A DNA stretch of 6,408 nt from Bacteroidia bacterium. Lineage in GTDB: Bacteria; Bacteroidota; Bacteroidia; Bacteroidales; Dysgonomonadaceae. Position 1 is the stretch's first letter. The number at the start of each line of letters is the position of its first letter. Location of the stretch: assembly GCA_025999435.1 (NCBI GenBank), contig BNXH01000084.1, positions 1-6,408 of the forward strand, given 5' to 3'. The notes beneath the pieces are model-generated. The model did no database searches. It had not been told where the DNA came from and saw only the letters and a program-made list of their open reading frames with translations. A program made the translations under genes and the position numbers. Positions 5,336 to 6,408 of the stretch are shown piece after piece.

Positions 5336-6058
5336 ATGAAAACAACATTATACCGCGCATCTTCGAGAGGACATGCTTATCATGGATGGCTGGACACCTA
5401 CCATACATTCAGTTTTGCTAATTATTACAATCCTGACCGTATCAATTTCGGAGCACTTCGAGTAGTGAACGACGATATAGTAAAAGGAGGAGAAGGCTTC
5501 GGCACACACCCCCACGACAATATGGAGATTGTATCCATACCCTTATACGGTAATCTTGAACACAAGGACAGCATGGGGCATACCGAAGTTATACGTGCAG
5601 GAGAAGTACAGGTTATGAGTGCGGGGACAGGAATTACCCATAGCGAATACAATTCGAATGAGGACAAACCTGTCAATTTTTTTCAAATCTGGATTTTCCC
5701 TGACAAGAAGGATGTTACACCACGCTACGACCAGAGGGCTTTTGACTATATACACAGCAAAAATCAGCTTGTACAGATAGTAGGGCCAAAGGATGACGCC
5801 GATAATACAGGTTTGTGGATACACCAAAATGCCTGGTTCAATATCGGTACATTCGAAAAAGGAAGAGAGATAGAGTATAAAATAAAAGGAAAAGGCAACG
5901 GTGTTTTCGCTATGGTAGTAGAAGGTGAGTTCACAGTCGAAGGACAGAAGCTACATCACCGCGACGGCTTTGGTATACAGGATACCGATATGGTTAAAAT
6001 AACAGCAGATTCGGATAATGCTCGCATCTTATTAATAGATGTGCCAATGGAGTTTTAA
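5336..6058 (+). CDS. Pirin-family bicupin protein (YhhW/quercetin dioxygenase-like)
   Basis: This 240-residue cytoplasmic protein matches the pirin family in length and layout. It opens with MKTTLYRASSRGHAYHGWLD, then the family signature YHTFSFANYYNPDRINFG (22-39). The N-terminal cupin carries the metal-binding set: H58 and H60 in THPHDNMEIVS, and H102 and E104 in GTGITHSEYN, the positions that bind iron or another divalent metal in YhhW and human pirin. The C-terminal cupin (about 145-240, ending LLIDVPMEF) lacks the ligands, as is usual. Some relatives cleave quercetin with oxygen; others have no known reaction, so the substrate is uncertain. The start at 5336 is chosen because it has AAAGGA upstream and matches family N-termini. 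It is monocistronic, with its own promoter and a terminator at 6094-6122, and divergent from the efflux operon. Confidence 0.93.
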   Translation: MKTTLYRASSRGHAYHGWLDTYHTFSFANYYNPDRINFGALRVVNDDIVKGGEGFGTHPHDNMEIVSIPLYGNLEHKDSMGHTEVIRAGEVQVMSAGTGITHSEYNSNEDKPVNFFQIWIFPDKKDVTPRYDQRAFDYIHSKNQLVQIVGPKDDADNTGLWIHQNAWFNIGTFEKGREIEYKIKGKGNGVFAMVVEGEFTVEGQKLHHRDGFGIQDTDMVKITADSDNARILLIDVPMEF

Positions 6059-6093
6059 CGATAGGTAATGTGTAAGGAGCAATATGTAATAGC

Positions 6094-6122
6094 CCGGAGA
6101 ATAAAAAACTCCGGTCTTTTTT
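6094..6122 (+). terminator. Intrinsic terminator of the pirin gene
   Basis: CCGGAG (6094-6099) pairs with CTCCGG (6109-6114) around a nine-base A-rich loop, followed directly by TCTTTTTT. It lies 36 bases after the pirin stop and has all parts of a Rho-independent terminator. Confidence 0.88.
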
Positions 6123-6250
6123 CACCTATCTTTATCAGAAACTTTAGGGGCAATCTATGAAAAGTTAGATAAGTACGAAGTCTTACGGACAGAAGGGAAA
6201 GGTACTAATGAGGCTGTCCGTAAAAAAGAAAAACGGGGAAAATTAACTTA
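6123..6250. other. Unassigned sequence with possible gene remnant
   Basis: No complete gene is seen between the pirin terminator and the IS5-type element. On the plus strand one frame is open from 6105 to a TAG at 6249-6251, reading SETLGAIYEKLDKYEVLRTE and on through a lysine-rich end. It looks protein-like but has no start codon, and its stop is made at the apparent IS boundary. It may be a remnant of a gene truncated by the IS, or chance. I recognise no family. Confidence 0.3.
6183..6223. repeat. Perfect 10-bp inverted repeat
   Basis: TTACGGACAG (6183-6192) and CTGTCCGTAA (6214-6223) are exact inverse copies around a 21-base loop. No T-tract follows on either strand. The right arm lies in GAGGCTGTCCGTAAAA, similar to the ends of several Bacteroidota insertion sequences, so the pair could be IS-end scars. 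Confidence 0.7.
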
Positions 6251-6408
6251 GAAGCTGTTTGAATTAATATTTTGATTAAGACAGAAAGGGAACTAAGTTT
6301 GTTTAATGCGACTCAAACAATATAGTTCAGACCTTTCTGCCCAAGGTTGGCAAGTTATAGAAAAAATCATTCAGGTACAAAGAAAAAGCAAATGGGATTT
6401 AAAAGAAA
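6251..6408 (+). mobile_element. Left end of an IS5-family insertion sequence (partial)
   Basis: The probable terminal inverted repeat starts at or next to GAAGCTGTTTGAATTAAT (6251-6268), of the type I associate with IS5-family elements (IS1031/IS427-like groups) in Bacteroidota. The transposase start follows 55 bases inside, a normal distance. TTA just before it could be half of a short target duplication. The right end lies outside the window, so the boundary is an inference; an alternative left end at about 6210 is possible. Confidence 0.65.
6306..6408 (+). CDS. IS5-family transposase, N-terminal 34 residues (3' partial)
   Basis: From ATG at 6306 the frame is open to the window end and reads MRLKQYSSDLSAQGWQVIEK followed by IIQVQRKSKWDLKE. 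The SDLS-x-x-x-W-x-x-I-x-x-x-I-x-x-x-R-x-x-K-x-x-x-DLKE pattern matches the N-terminal domain (DUF4096-like) of short IS5-group transposases, often the first of two overlapping frames. It would help bind the element ends. An in-frame TAA at 6294-6296 excludes a longer start. Whether the rest of the gene is intact cannot be seen. Confidence 0.75.
   Translation, partial: MRLKQYSSDLSAQGWQVIEKIIQVQRKSKWDLKE

Noticed and set aside
5425..5827. Two minus-strand frames of 83 and 94 codons opposite pirin
   Set aside because: Pirin is confirmed by its conserved metal ligands; the antisense frames have no recognisable features.
6157..6168. Tiny frame starting at ATG 6157
   Set aside because: It ends after three codons.
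1..6408. Composite transposon carrying the efflux genes
   Set aside because: The two flanking elements belong to different IS families, so their ends would not be mobilised by one transposase.

Overview
This window looks like a piece of a Bacteroidota chromosome, most likely Bacteroidales (Dysgonomonas/Parabacteroides-like). That is an inference from protein style, moderate AT-richness, TAnnTTTG-type -7 promoter elements, short AATT-cored repeats between genes, and the two insertion-sequence families at its edges. No rRNA, tRNA or CRISPR array is visible.

Layout. Positions 1-193 are the right end of an ISAs1-family insertion sequence, with the last 58 residues of its transposase. Positions 194-349 hold no gene I can support, only a G/C hairpin and a degenerate 8-bp repeat. 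Positions 350-4975 are a four-gene leftward cluster. Read in the direction of transcription it is a MarR-family regulator, a TolC-family outer-membrane factor, a HlyD/EmrA-type periplasmic adaptor, and a 14-helix MFS (EmrB-like) inner-membrane transporter. Together these are the parts of a tripartite drug/toxicant efflux pump with its own regulator. Positions 4976-5335 form a divergent intergenic region with a probable MarR operator, two predicted promoters, a 16-bp palindrome and a 12-bp direct repeat. Positions 5336-6058 encode a rightward pirin-family protein (YhhW/quercetinase-like), followed by a clear intrinsic terminator. Positions 6123-6250 are unexplained sequence with a 10-bp inverted repeat. 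An IS5-family insertion sequence begins near 6251 and runs off the window.

How it works together (partly inference). The regulator probably represses its own operon through the imperfect palindrome at 5017-5038, which covers the expected -33 region of its promoter. A ligand, perhaps a phenolic, would release it and switch on the pump. The divergent pirin may act on a related aromatic compound, but the sequence does not prove that link. MarR-EmrAB-TolC operons are a known arrangement, so I see no wholly new system. The most interesting points are the operator/promoter architecture, the MFS protein that lacks the usual family motifs, and the possible pump-pirin detoxification module between two unrelated insertion sequences.
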